A stretch of DNA of 64,000 nt from Paenibacillus hamazuiensis. GTDB lineage: Bacteria > Bacillota > Bacilli > Paenibacillales > NBRC-103111. This document shows positions 25,111 to 33,416 of the stretch, piece by piece (within the stretch, counting starts at the first letter, position 1; each line of letters begins with the position of its first letter). A model generated the notes under the pieces. It was not told the DNA's origin. It saw only the letters and a list, made by a program, of their open reading frames with translations, and made no database searches. The stretch lies in the NCBI RefSeq assembly GCF_023276405.1, contig NZ_JALRMO010000001.1:6259001-6323000 (forward strand). Direction: 5' to 3'. The position numbers and the translations under genes are program-made.

Positions 25111-26664
25111 ATGATGACCAGCGAGAACCCGCCGCAAAAAAAAACGAACGAAGCCCATCTGAGCCAGTTGGCCTCCGTTGGACAAATCGCTGCAGGCATC
25201 GCGCACGAGGTGAAAAACCCGCTGACTGCCGTCAAAGGTTTTTTGCAGCTGTTAAAAGAGAGAAACGATAAACAATATATCGAAATCGCCCAATCGGAGC
25301 TGGATAACGCGCTCGCCATATTGCAAAATCTGCTTCATGTGTCCAAACCCGATCTCGAAAATGAAGCCTTCGAATCGATCGATCTGACGGTGGAATTGGA
25401 ATCGCTCACCCAGCTGTTCCAGGACCAATTTTACCGCGTTGCCGTCGTTAAAGATTTGCAGGATCCGGGGAATTTCATCCTGGGGAAAAGAAATCAGCTC
25501 AAAAAGGCATTTTTCAATTTGCTGAAAAACGCCTTCGAGGCGATTCCCGGAAAAGGCACCATCACGATAACGCATTCGGCCGGCGAAAAAGAGATCACCG
25601 TTTGCATTCAGGATAGCGGAATCGGCATTCCGAGGAACAAACTCGAAATGCTGGGCACTCCGTTTTTTACGACAAAGGAGAACGGCACCGGCATGGGCCT
25701 CACTCTTGTCTTTTCCGTCATCTACGAGCATAACGGCACGGTGAAGGTGGAAAGCGAAGAGCAGGCCGGGACCAAATTTATAATCACCTTCCCCAAAGGT
25801 AACGGCAGCATCATACGTAAAGAGGTGGTTCGGATGGAATTGCAGCAGGCCCAGACTTTAAAAGACTTTTTCACAGTCAATCGGGACCTGTTCGAAAAAC
25901 GTCTGCTGGCCGAGGCGGTTAACGTTCGCGATAAAATCGACGAAATCCTTACTGTCGGCAATATCAATTTGCTGGAAAACGCCCACAAGCTGGTCATTTA
26001 CATCGTCGAAAGCCGGGAGCACGAAGTGATATCGTTCGCCCGGATGGAAGGCGTCAGTTGGGCCAAACACTCGCTCACGCTCGCCTTCAAGCTCGAATGG
26101 ATCCAGGCGGTGCGGCGCGTGATGTGGGATTTTCTATACAACTACGACCGCATAAACGATTCGACCACCACGAAAGAGCAGTTTTACAACCAGGAAAAGC
26201 GCATTAACGAGCTGATGGATCAGTTCATCCATCACCTCTTTATGAGCTACACCCAGTTCAAGGACGATCTGATCCGGGTGCAGCGGGAAATGGTGGAGGA
26301 TCTTTCGGCCCCGATCATACCGCTTACGGCGTCCACATCGATACTTCCGTTAATCGGTTTCGTCGATACCTCCCGCGCAAACACCATTGAGGATAAAGTC
26401 ATCACGCAGATCGGAAATTACCGCATCGAAACGCTGATTATCGACCTGTCCGGCGTGATAAACATGGAACCGGAAGTGATCAAACAATTGATCAACGTCA
26501 TTGACGGGGTTAAAATGATGGGCTGCCACGTCGTCATCACGGGACTGAGGCCGGATGTCGTGAAAACGATGATCCGCTCGGGGCTCAGCTTTGAAAGCAA
26601 AGCGACGACGAAAGGAACTCTCCAGCAAGCAATCGTCGATCACATCGGGGTCGCATTATCCTGA
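25111..26664 (+). CDS. histidine kinase fused to an RsbR-like globin-STAS module
   Basis: A 517-residue soluble fusion. Residues about 15-235 are a complete kinase without sensor: H-box AAGIAHEVKNPLTAVKGF (His32), N-box KKAFFNLLKNAFEAIP, G-box QDSGIGIP and TGMGLTLVFSVI, like sporulation-type kinases. Residues about 245-385 resemble the globin-like N-domain of RsbR-type stressosome proteins (ARMEGVSWAKHSLTLAFKLEWIQ). Residues about 400-517 are a STAS domain (LIDLSGVINMEPEVIKQLINV, MMGCHVVITGLRP). The residue where RsbR proteins carry the first phosphorylated Thr appears to be Pro in MEPEV; the Thr in ITGLRP is kept. GGAGGAG precedes the ATG. It probably links phosphorelay and general-stress signalling; partners unknown. 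Confidence 0.82.
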   Translation: MMTSENPPQKKTNEAHLSQLASVGQIAAGIAHEVKNPLTAVKGFLQLLKERNDKQYIEIAQSELDNALAILQNLLHVSKPDLENEAFESIDLTVELESLTQLFQDQFYRVAVVKDLQDPGNFILGKRNQLKKAFFNLLKNAFEAIPGKGTITITHSAGEKEITVCIQDSGIGIPRNKLEMLGTPFFTTKENGTGMGLTLVFSVIYEHNGTVKVESEEQAGTKFIITFPKGNGSIIRKEVVRMELQQAQTLKDFFTVNRDLFEKRLLAEAVNVRDKIDEILTVGNINLLENAHKLVIYIVESREHEVISFARMEGVSWAKHSLTLAFKLEWIQAVRRVMWDFLYNYDRINDSTTTKEQFYNQEKRINELMDQFIHHLFMSYTQFKDDLIRVQREMVEDLSAPIIPLTASTSILPLIGFVDTSRANTIEDKVITQIGNYRIETLIIDLSGVINMEPEVIKQLINVIDGVKMMGCHVVITGLRPDVVKTMIRSGLSFESKATTKGTLQQAIVDHIGVALS

Positions 26665-26667
26665 GCC

Positions 26668-26694
26668 AAGCAGCCTTCCCAAGGCTGCTTTTTT
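26668..26694 (+). terminator. intrinsic terminator of the kinase-RsbR gene
   Basis: AAGCAGCCTT and AAGGCTGCTT form a perfect 10-bp stem with a CCC loop, followed by TTTT, starting four bases after the stop codon. Confidence 0.9.
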
Positions 26695-26767
26695 AGGTTC
26701 AAACGGCCGCACTGAAAATTAAACAGGCCGCCTCTCCCGGAAATCGGGCAGGACAGCCTGCGATCCT

Positions 26768-27721
26768 TTATCTTTTGCTGGAATCGAACGGTTCCCCCGC
26801 CGCCTTGGGCGCATTCGACGACTTCGAGAAGACGATCAGCGCAAGCAGCGTCACCGCATAAGGAAATACTTTCAATATGACGGGAGGAATGGCGGACAGC
26901 GACGGAATGACCTGCGATACGTTGGCCACCGTGCTGGCGAACCCGAAAAACATCGTCGCCGCCAGCACGCCGAGCGGCTTCCACTGCCCGAAGATGAGCG
27001 AAGCAAGCGCCAGAAAGCCGAGACCGGCGACGCTGCCGGTAAATTCGCCCGCGTATGTCACCATGATGACGGCCCCGCCGAGACCGGCGAACGCCCCCGA
27101 GATCATGACGCCGACGTAGCGCATCCAGCGGACGCGGATTCCCGCGGCCTCGGCGGCTTGCGGATATTCGCCGCAGGCGCGCAGGCGAAGGCCGAACGGC
27201 GTTTTGTACAGCACGAACGAGCTGATAAAGACGATCAGCAGCACGAGCCAGGTGGTCGGATACGTTTTGGCGAAGAGCAGCGGCCCGAGAACGGGAATCT
27301 TGACCAGCCCGGGAATGTCGAACGGCACGAAACCGCTCGTGATGCGAATATTGCCGCTCCCGGTCATATTTCTCGCCAAAAAGACGGTCAGCGCTCCGGC
27401 GATCATGTTGATCGCGGTGCCGCTGATGATCTGATTGGCGTTCAGATTGATGCTCGCAAACGCATGCAGCAGGGAAAACAAAATGCCGGCGACCGTGGCG
27501 ACCAGCAGGCCGACCCACAGCACAAAAGGCTGGCCGGGCCAAAGCTGCTGCATTTTGAAAATGACGAAAGCGCCGACGAACGAACCCATGATCATTAGCC
27601 CTTCCAGGCCGATGTTGACGACGCCGCTTCGTTCGCTGAACAGCGCGCCGAGCGCGGTAATGAGCAGCGGCACGGTGAAGACGATCGCATACGGGAAAAT
27701 TTGCTCAAGGGTAGTCCACAT
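26768..27721 (-). CDS. nupQ: nucleoside ABC transporter permease, NupQ-like
   Basis: A 317-residue membrane protein of the BPD_transp_2 family, close in length to B. subtilis NupQ (YufQ). It has about nine helices; diagnostic parts are ERSGVVNIGLEGLMIMGSFVGAF near the start and RVRWMRYVGVMISGAFAGLGGAV in the middle. The ATG at 27721 (GGAAGGTGG upstream) overlaps the 3' end of nupP by 17 bases. It is the last gene of a four-gene nucleoside importer (lipoprotein, ATPase, two permeases). In B. subtilis the system imports guanosine and related nucleosides. Confidence 0.85.
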   Translation of the reverse strand: MWTTLEQIFPYAIVFTVPLLITALGALFSERSGVVNIGLEGLMIMGSFVGAFVIFKMQQLWPGQPFVLWVGLLVATVAGILFSLLHAFASINLNANQIISGTAINMIAGALTVFLARNMTGSGNIRITSGFVPFDIPGLVKIPVLGPLLFAKTYPTTWLVLLIVFISSFVLYKTPFGLRLRACGEYPQAAEAAGIRVRWMRYVGVMISGAFAGLGGAVIMVTYAGEFTGSVAGLGFLALASLIFGQWKPLGVLAATMFFGFASTVANVSQVIPSLSAIPPVILKVFPYAVTLLALIVFSKSSNAPKAAGEPFDSSKR

Positions 27722-28781
27722 GGTCCGGCACCACCTTCCTTCCTTTGGCCGCCCGGCGTCCGGCAATCGCCCGGATCCACCGTTCGATCAGGATGCCCGC
27801 TGCGGCGAAATAAATGATGATGGCAATGATCGAATCGGCAATTTCCGGCGGAATTTCCGTCATCGCGTTCATAAAACCTCTTCCCGAATACAGCAGCCCG
27901 AAAAAGACTGCGGAAGCGAGCACGCCGAGCGGAGAGCTCGCGCCCAGCAAAGCTACGGCAATACCGTCAAAACCTTGGCTCGGCAGGATGCCGATCTGGA
28001 TGCTCGACGCATTGCCCGCATACAGCGCGACGCCGCCGAGGCCGGCAAGGGCGCCGGAGATGAGCATCGACAGCACGATGCCGCGGTTGACGGCGATGCC
28101 TGCATATTCAGCGGCATGCCGGTTAAAGCCGACCGCCTTCAGCTCGTAGCCGAGCGTCGTTTTGCCGATCACGAAGGCAATCACGGCGACGGCAGCAAGC
28201 GCGATGAACAAGCCGAGGTTGATGTACGAACCTCCGAACAGGTCGGAAAGGAACGGATTCCTCAGCAGCGCGGCCTCCGGTAGCTGTTTCGACTCCGTTT
28301 CCAGGTAATCGCCTTTGAAATAAGACGGGACGGCATAATAGACCGTCCAATAACATATCCAGTTCATCATGATCGTCGAGACGACCTCGTGTACGTTAAA
28401 CTTCGCTTTCAATATGCCGGGAATCAGACCCCATAGGGCTCCGCCAACCATGCCCGCGACGACCATCAATAGCAGCAGCAGCGCTCTCGGCAGGTCCATC
28501 GTCAGGCCGATCGCCGTCGCACAAAAGCCGCCGAACAGCATTTGCCCGGCCGCCCCGATATTAAACAAGCCGGTGCGGAAAGCGAAGGCCACAGACAGGC
28601 CGGTAAAAATAAGCGGAGTTGCGGTTGCCAGCGTGTTGCCGATTCTTTCCGGGTTTTTGAGGCCTCCCTCGACCAGGAATTTATAGCCCTGCAGCGGATT
28701 GTGGCCGGTGACGGCCATCAGCAGCGCTCCCGCAAGCAGCCCGAGCAGAACGGCAAGAAGCGATTTGACGCTGTTGTTCAT
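27705..28781 (-). CDS. nupP: nucleoside ABC transporter permease, NupP-like
   Basis: A 358-residue permease of the same BPD_transp_2 family (SLLAVLLGLLAGALLMAVTGHNP, FRTGLFNIGAAGQMLFGGFCAT, MLISGALAGLGGVALYAGN). The start ATG overlaps the ATPase gene stop (ATGA), with GAGGAGGG before it, and its end overlaps nupQ, so all three cytoplasmic/membrane components are coupled. It pairs with NupQ to form the translocation channel. Confidence 0.85.
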   Translation of the reverse strand: MNNSVKSLLAVLLGLLAGALLMAVTGHNPLQGYKFLVEGGLKNPERIGNTLATATPLIFTGLSVAFAFRTGLFNIGAAGQMLFGGFCATAIGLTMDLPRALLLLLMVVAGMVGGALWGLIPGILKAKFNVHEVVSTIMMNWICYWTVYYAVPSYFKGDYLETESKQLPEAALLRNPFLSDLFGGSYINLGLFIALAAVAVIAFVIGKTTLGYELKAVGFNRHAAEYAGIAVNRGIVLSMLISGALAGLGGVALYAGNASSIQIGILPSQGFDGIAVALLGASSPLGVLASAVFFGLLYSGRGFMNAMTEIPPEIADSIIAIIIYFAAAGILIERWIRAIAGRRAAKGRKVVPDHVDYP

Positions 28782-30304
28782 GCGATGCCCTCCTCTGTCC
28801 TCAGGCCGGCGATCATCAGTCCCAGCTCCTGTTCGCCCGTTTCCGCAGCCTGCACGATCCCTACGAGCTCCCCGCCATTCAGGACGGCGATCCGATCCGA
28901 TACGTTCAGGATCTCGTCCAGCTCCAACGACACGAGCAGCACCGCTTTTCCGTTATCTCGGTGCTCGATGAGCCGTTTGTGGATGTATTCGATCGAGCCT
29001 ACATCAAGCCCCCGTGTCGGCTGCACGGCGATGAGCAGATCGGGATCGCGCTCCATCTCCCGCCCGATAATCGCCTTCTGCTGGTTGCCGCCGGACAACG
29101 ACCGCGTAATCGAGGAGCCGCCGGTTCCGGAGCGAACGTCGAAGCTGCGGATGATATGATCGGCATGCTTTCGAATGGCCGCCCGCTGAAGCAGGCCGCT
29201 CTTGGAATATGGCGGACGGTTGTACACTTCCAAAATCATGTTGTCCTCCAGCGTGTAATCGAGCACGAGTCCGCGCTTCTGCCGGTCTTCCGGGATATGG
29301 CCAACGCCTCCCTGAATCCGCTCGCGGATGGACAGGCGGGTGATGTCTTGTCCGTTCAGCGAAATGCTTCCGGACTCGACATTCCTCAGACCGGTAATGG
29401 CCTCCACCAGCTCCGTCTGCCCGTTGCCTTCCACACCGGCAATGCCGACGATTTCCCCGGCCCGCACCTCCAGGGAAACTTTCCTCAGCCCCTCGACTCC
29501 TTTGTTGTTCTTCACCACAAGCGACTCCACCCGGAGTACCGTTCGGCCGGGATTGCTCTCCTTTTTGTTCACCTTAAACGTCACCTGCCTGCCGACCATC
29601 ATCTCCGCCATCACCGCTTCGCTCGTGCCGGCGACATCGACGGTTCCGATCATTTTCCCACGGCGGATGACGGTGCAGCGGTCGGCGACCGCCTTGATCT
29701 CCTTCAGCTTGTGCGTGATCAAAATGATCGACTTGCCCTCCCGGATCAGGCTGCGCATAATGCCCTGCAAATCCTCGATTTCCTGGGGCGTGAGCACGGC
29801 GGTCGGTTCGTCGAATATAAGCACCTCCGCGCTTCTGTACAGCATCTTGAGAATTTCGACTCTTTGCTGCATGCCCACGGAAATATCTTCAATTTTCGCA
29901 TACGGATCCACATTGAGGCCGTAACGCGACGACAGCTCCTTGATGCGCCCCGCTGCCGAATCGATATCGAGCACAAGCCCTTTGCGCGGCTCCAGCCCGA
30001 GGATGATGTTCTCGGTGACGGTAAACGTATCGACCAGCTTGAAATGCTGATGCACCATGCCGATGCCGAGCCTGCCCGCCACGTTCGGGTTCGCGATCTT
30101 GACCTCTTTGCCGTTCACCTTGATGACACCGCGGTCCGGCTGGTACATGCCGAACAAAATGCTCATCAGCGTCGACTTGCCCGCTCCGTTTTCACCGAGC
30201 AAAGCGTGAATTTCGCCTTTTTTCAGCGTAAGCGTAATATCGTCGTTGGCGACGATGCCCGGAAACTCCTTGCGAATGTTCAGCATCTCGATGGCGTACT
30301 CCAT
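28778..30304 (-). CDS. nupO: nucleoside ABC transporter ATP-binding protein, NupO-like
   Basis: A 508-residue double ATPase as in sugar/nucleoside importers. The first half has a full Walker A (GENGAGKST), signature ISVGMQQRVEIL and Walker B LIFDEPTAVL. The second half has a divergent Walker A (GVEGNGQTEL), signature LSGGNQQKAIIG and the Walker B-region substitute LLIAVQPTRGLD, as is usual in this family. AAGGAGGGC precedes the ATG. A terminator-like hairpin separates it from the lipoprotein gene upstream, which should lower its expression relative to the binding protein. Confidence 0.88.
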   Translation of the reverse strand: MEYAIEMLNIRKEFPGIVANDDITLTLKKGEIHALLGENGAGKSTLMSILFGMYQPDRGVIKVNGKEVKIANPNVAGRLGIGMVHQHFKLVDTFTVTENIILGLEPRKGLVLDIDSAAGRIKELSSRYGLNVDPYAKIEDISVGMQQRVEILKMLYRSAEVLIFDEPTAVLTPQEIEDLQGIMRSLIREGKSIILITHKLKEIKAVADRCTVIRRGKMIGTVDVAGTSEAVMAEMMVGRQVTFKVNKKESNPGRTVLRVESLVVKNNKGVEGLRKVSLEVRAGEIVGIAGVEGNGQTELVEAITGLRNVESGSISLNGQDITRLSIRERIQGGVGHIPEDRQKRGLVLDYTLEDNMILEVYNRPPYSKSGLLQRAAIRKHADHIIRSFDVRSGTGGSSITRSLSGGNQQKAIIGREMERDPDLLIAVQPTRGLDVGSIEYIHKRLIEHRDNGKAVLLVSLELDEILNVSDRIAVLNGGELVGIVQAAETGEQELGLMIAGLRTEEGIA

Positions 30305-30352
30305 CTTTCGCCCTCCTTATATCGGGTCTCCCCAAAAATCGTTCCCGTACCA

Positions 30353-30386
30353 CAAAAAAAAGACGGAAACGGTCCGTCTTTTTTTG
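30353..30386 (-). terminator. attenuator-like terminator between nupN and nupO
   Basis: AGACGGA and TCCGTCT (30361-30379) form a 7-bp stem flanked by A8 and T7 runs, so it is active in principle in both directions. Placed between the binding-protein gene and the transporter genes, it would reduce read-through so that lipoprotein exceeds membrane components. Confidence 0.8.
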
Positions 30387-30397
30387 TTTTGAACGCA

Positions 30398-31528
30398 TTA
30401 CTTGATCAAGGAGCCTTGCTCGGCGGCGACTTTGATTTCGCCGGATTTGATTTTCGCGGCTACGTCCGCTACCTTTTTCACCGTGTCGTCGCTCAGGTTC
30501 GGGTTTTTGTCCGGAATGCCTACGCCGTCGTTTTTCGAATCCATCGTCAGCGTTTTGCCGCCCGGGAACTTGCCTTCCGCTTCCGCTTTAACCATATCGT
30601 ATGCGGCGTGATCGATCTTCTTCATCGCCGATGTCAGAATGACCGATTTGTCGCCCGAATACACGCCGTCCTTGTATTGGTCTACGTCGACGCCGACGAT
30701 CCAGGCCGTCTTGCCTGCGTTTGCGCGGGTTTTCGCCTCGTTGATGGCGCCTACGCCAACGCCTCCCGCCGCAGCGAAGATGACATTGACGCCGCGGTCG
30801 AACATTTGTGCCGCGAGCTGGCCGCCTGCCGCCACGTTATCGAAGGAACCTTGGTAAATGACGTTTTCCTGCTTGATCGTCAGCTTTGTGCCGAGCTTTT
30901 CATTCGCATAGTTCACGCCCTGCTGGAAGCCCCAGTTGAACTTTTGCACCGGAGGAATGCTCATGCCGCCGATAAAGCCGGCTTGACCTTCCTTGAGCTG
31001 CACCGCCGTAGCAACACCGGCCAAGAACCCTGCCTCGTGCTCCGCGAAGAAGATCGATACGGTGTTCTCCTTCACGACCGGTTTATTGTCCCCGGCATGC
31101 GGCGATCCGTCGATCAGCACGAATTTTGCATCTTTATACTTGTCCTGCGCTTTGAAAATCGACGTCTCGAATTTAAAGCCGGGCGTCACGATAAATTTAA
31201 AGCCGGCATCATACAGATTGCCGATTTCTTTTGTATAGTCGGCCTCGGTGGTGCCGGTGGGTTTCAAATATTTTTTCTCCAGCTTCAATTCGTCGGCCGC
31301 CTTCAAAATCCCTTCCCAGGTGCCCTGGTTGAAGGATTTGTCGTCGATCGTTCCGGCGTCGGTAACCATGCCGACTTTAAACGTTTTGGCCGGCGTGGCG
31401 GCGCCCCCGGAATTGGCCGTGCCCGCTCCCGTTCCCGTGCCGCCTCCTTTATCCGCCGTGCTGGCGCAGCCTGCAAGCAAAGCTATCGACAAGGCGACGC
31501 TCGTTAATACTGTAACCCCTTTTTTCAT
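30398..31528 (-). CDS. nupN: BMP-family nucleoside-binding lipoprotein, NupN-like
   Basis: A 376-residue extracellular lipoprotein with signal peptide and lipobox LLAGC, followed by a Gly/Thr-rich linker. The basic-membrane-protein family signatures are FKVGMVTDAGTIDDKSFNQGTWEG, DAGFKFIVTPGF, AGFIGGMSIPPVQKFNWGFQQG and VIFAAAGGVGVGAINEAK, matching PnrA/BmpA/NupN nucleoside-binding proteins. The ATG at 31528 follows a CAGGAGG site; a longer frame lacks one. First gene of the nupNOPQ-like operon, with a roughly 240-base leader and a candidate promoter upstream. Confidence 0.88.
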   Translation of the reverse strand: MKKGVTVLTSVALSIALLAGCASTADKGGGTGTGAGTANSGGAATPAKTFKVGMVTDAGTIDDKSFNQGTWEGILKAADELKLEKKYLKPTGTTEADYTKEIGNLYDAGFKFIVTPGFKFETSIFKAQDKYKDAKFVLIDGSPHAGDNKPVVKENTVSIFFAEHEAGFLAGVATAVQLKEGQAGFIGGMSIPPVQKFNWGFQQGVNYANEKLGTKLTIKQENVIYQGSFDNVAAGGQLAAQMFDRGVNVIFAAAGGVGVGAINEAKTRANAGKTAWIVGVDVDQYKDGVYSGDKSVILTSAMKKIDHAAYDMVKAEAEGKFPGGKTLTMDSKNDGVGIPDKNPNLSDDTVKKVADVAAKIKSGEIKVAAEQGSLIK

Positions 31529-31897
31529 TCGAAAACCTCCTGATATTAAACTATGTACGTCGAATTTTGGCGAGTCTATAAACAACTATATTCGCTATGA
31601 ATCCAATTTTCAATATTTTACCTAACGTTTTTAACAATATACATATTTTGTGCAAAAAACCGCCGCGACGTCGTGACGCGTACCACCCCAAAGATCAACC
31701 TTTTTCAACCCAAGTTCTATTTTACAAAACAGTTTGACGTGACCTCCTTTCCGGCGAACGGATAGTGTGTCAGTAATTATAACACAAAAAACATCAACGT
31801 CGAAGCACACAGCGTGAAAAACACAATGTAAGGGTTTGCATTTTGTTATATATAATAACATGTGTGCGACATATGAGTCGGAGTCAGCATTGCCTGC
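31529..31897. other. nupN leader and intergenic region
   Basis: On the minus strand a candidate sigma-A promoter (TTCGAC at 31799-31804, 17-base spacer, TATAAT at 31776-31781) implies a 5' leader of about 240 bases. Within it, 31605-31619 (AATTTTCAATATTTT) resembles a degenerate CodY motif with four mismatches. B. subtilis nupNOPQ is CodY-controlled, so this is worth noting but weak. A GGGTGGTAC stretch near 31680-31690 recalls the T-box sequence but lacks the other T-box elements. Confidence 0.5.
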
Positions 31898-32725
31898 TCA
31901 TTTGCCGGGCAACGGACGGTTCGGCTTCGTAATATCAAACGTCTCTTCAGGCACCGTCTTATTCGCCACCACGGTCAGGCTCTGAATCATCACGCTGGCC
32001 GTACCCGGCTCAGAGGACGTATAAGCCGAGATTCCCAGCTCTTTCACATTCGTTACGTCGACGTCAAACGCTACCGGTTCATCTCCGGCACGCATGCCGG
32101 AACGCTCGAAGAGCACTTTGCCCTGATCGTTGTCAACGATCCTCAGCCGCACCTCTGCATCAGCCGTGGATGTAACGGCCGCTTTGCCATGCACCCGCTT
32201 GGCCGCCCCGTACAGGGAGTACCCTATTTCAAAGGCGGAGCCTCCGCCCGGATCGCTTTTGCCGATCGGAAACGACAGGCAGCCCCGCCCGCGCTGCACC
32301 GCCGTAATGTCGCTGGCCAATCGCAGTGTTTTGTTCAGCAGAGAATACTCCGCATCGCCGAAGCCGGCCGCGTTCTTACCCGGTTCGTCCGCAGGCCTGC
32401 AGGATGTTTCTGCCTGCCGCGGGGTAAAGACAGCTATGGTTTGGGTATCCTCATCCCAATCTATCGCAAGCCCCGTTAAAGCGCCGACCGAGCGAAGCGG
32501 CACATAAGCGGAGCCGTTGTAGATCAGCGGGCTTTGCGCGATACCGTCCGCATCTTTCGGCGTCCACTCCTCTCCGTTCACCGTCAGCTTGATTTCCCTG
32601 TTGATATAAGCTTTGACCTCCTCAATCACGGACCCCGCATGAGCCCCCAGCGCCATTCCTAACGACAAAACGGCACCATACCCCACGACAACTGCTTTTT
32701 TGCCCCACGCGGCTTTTCTTCTCAT
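31898..32725 (-). CDS. secreted stalk-domain / NPCBM-like protein
   Basis: A 275-residue protein with an N-terminal signal peptide (VVVGYGAVLSLGMALGAHAG). Residues about 45-105 are a copper-amine-oxidase-N-like stalk domain (LTVNGEEWTPKDADG, PLIYNGSAYVPLRSVGALTG, IDWDEDTQTIAVF). Residues about 125-255 resemble an NPCBM carbohydrate-binding module (YSLLNKTLRLASDITAV, FEIGYSLYGAAKRVHGKAAV, VTNVKELGISAYTS). Such combinations are common in Paenibacilli as cell-surface or wall-associated proteins of unknown role. AAGGAG precedes the ATG. It stands alone, with the nup operon downstream and the divergent phasin-like gene upstream. Confidence 0.75.
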   Translation of the reverse strand: MRRKAAWGKKAVVVGYGAVLSLGMALGAHAGSVIEEVKAYINREIKLTVNGEEWTPKDADGIAQSPLIYNGSAYVPLRSVGALTGLAIDWDEDTQTIAVFTPRQAETSCRPADEPGKNAAGFGDAEYSLLNKTLRLASDITAVQRGRGCLSFPIGKSDPGGGSAFEIGYSLYGAAKRVHGKAAVTSTADAEVRLRIVDNDQGKVLFERSGMRAGDEPVAFDVDVTNVKELGISAYTSSEPGTASVMIQSLTVVANKTVPEETFDITKPNRPLPGK

Positions 32726-33032
32726 CTATTCATCGCTCCTTCGATTGCGGCAGGCAATTCGTTACACACTGTATATATTCCATGGTTTCTTTCGTTTTCC
32801 TTCATAACTTTGGAGCAATTGGGAATCTTTATTAATATTCGGAATGCATGGTGAAACACCCACGCTGCGTGTCCCGGATCGTGCTTCCGATCGCTCTTGT
32901 TCTCGGATTTCTTAATTTAAACGCCGTTCGGCGGTTGAAATCCGTTCACAAAGGCGACCGCTAACGCTTCTCCAGCACGATTCCGTCCACTTCGCTCTGT
33001 TTCACCATGATTCTAGCAAGGAGGTATGCAAA
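32726..33032. other. divergent intergenic region, nothing recognised
   Basis: About 300 bases between the stalk-domain gene and the phasin-like gene. Apart from the two ribosome sites at its ends I see no clear promoter, terminator, repeat or reading frame of note. Confidence 0.4.
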
Positions 33033-33326
33033 GTGAACGAATTGCTGAAAAAGGCGCTGTCTCTAGGAGTCGGCGTCACACTGCTCACGAAGGAAAAAAT
33101 CGAAAGCGCCGTGGACGAGCTGGTGAAAAAAGGCGAGCTCGCGCCCGCCGAGTCGAAGGAGCTGGTCCGGCGGCTGGTGGAAAAAGGCGAGGCCGGGCAG
33201 GAGGAGTGGAAGCAGCTTTTGCGCGAACAGCTGAAAAGCCTGCTCGCCGAACTGCAGATCGCGACAAAAGAAGATATCGAAGCTTTAAGCAGGCGGATTG
33301 AAAAGCTGGAGAACCCCACATCTTAA
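33033..33326 (+). CDS. phasin-like / PHA regulator-like small coiled-coil protein
   Basis: A 97-residue helical protein starting at GTG 33033 behind CAAGGAGGT. Composition and heptads (LTKEKIESAVDELVKKGEL, ESKELVRRLVEKGEAGQEE, ATKEDIEALSRRIEKLE) match the short phasin/PhaI-like family, whose C-terminus often carries a leucine-rich coiled coil for oligomerisation. The closing element TKEDIEALSRRIEKLE is typical. It precedes the AarF-like kinase gene by 90 bases on the same strand, so they may act together, perhaps at membranes or lipid granules. Function in Firmicutes is not settled. Confidence 0.7.
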   Translation: MNELLKKALSLGVGVTLLTKEKIESAVDELVKKGELAPAESKELVRRLVEKGEAGQEEWKQLLREQLKSLLAELQIATKEDIEALSRRIEKLENPTS

Positions 33327-33416
33327 TACGGGGATCACGCAGTCCGCAGCCGCGGGAGCGGTTATGCCCGCAGGTTGGCCGAAAGAGGGAATCCATGCCG
33401 GGAGGAGGGATCTGGG

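Noticed and set aside
28961-31507. 848-codon plus-strand open frame opposite the nup genes
   Set aside because: It spans the terminator and both nupN and nupO in antisense, with no domain and no start signal.
31675-31700. GGGTGGTAC stretch resembling a T-box antiterminator before nupN
   Set aside because: No Stem I, specifier loop or matching terminator was found, the motif lacks part of the consensus, and nucleoside importers are not T-box regulated.
31631-31861. 76-codon minus-strand frame in the nupN leader
   Set aside because: An AAAGGAGG-like site lies inside the frame but no start codon sits at proper spacing, and there is no family resemblance.
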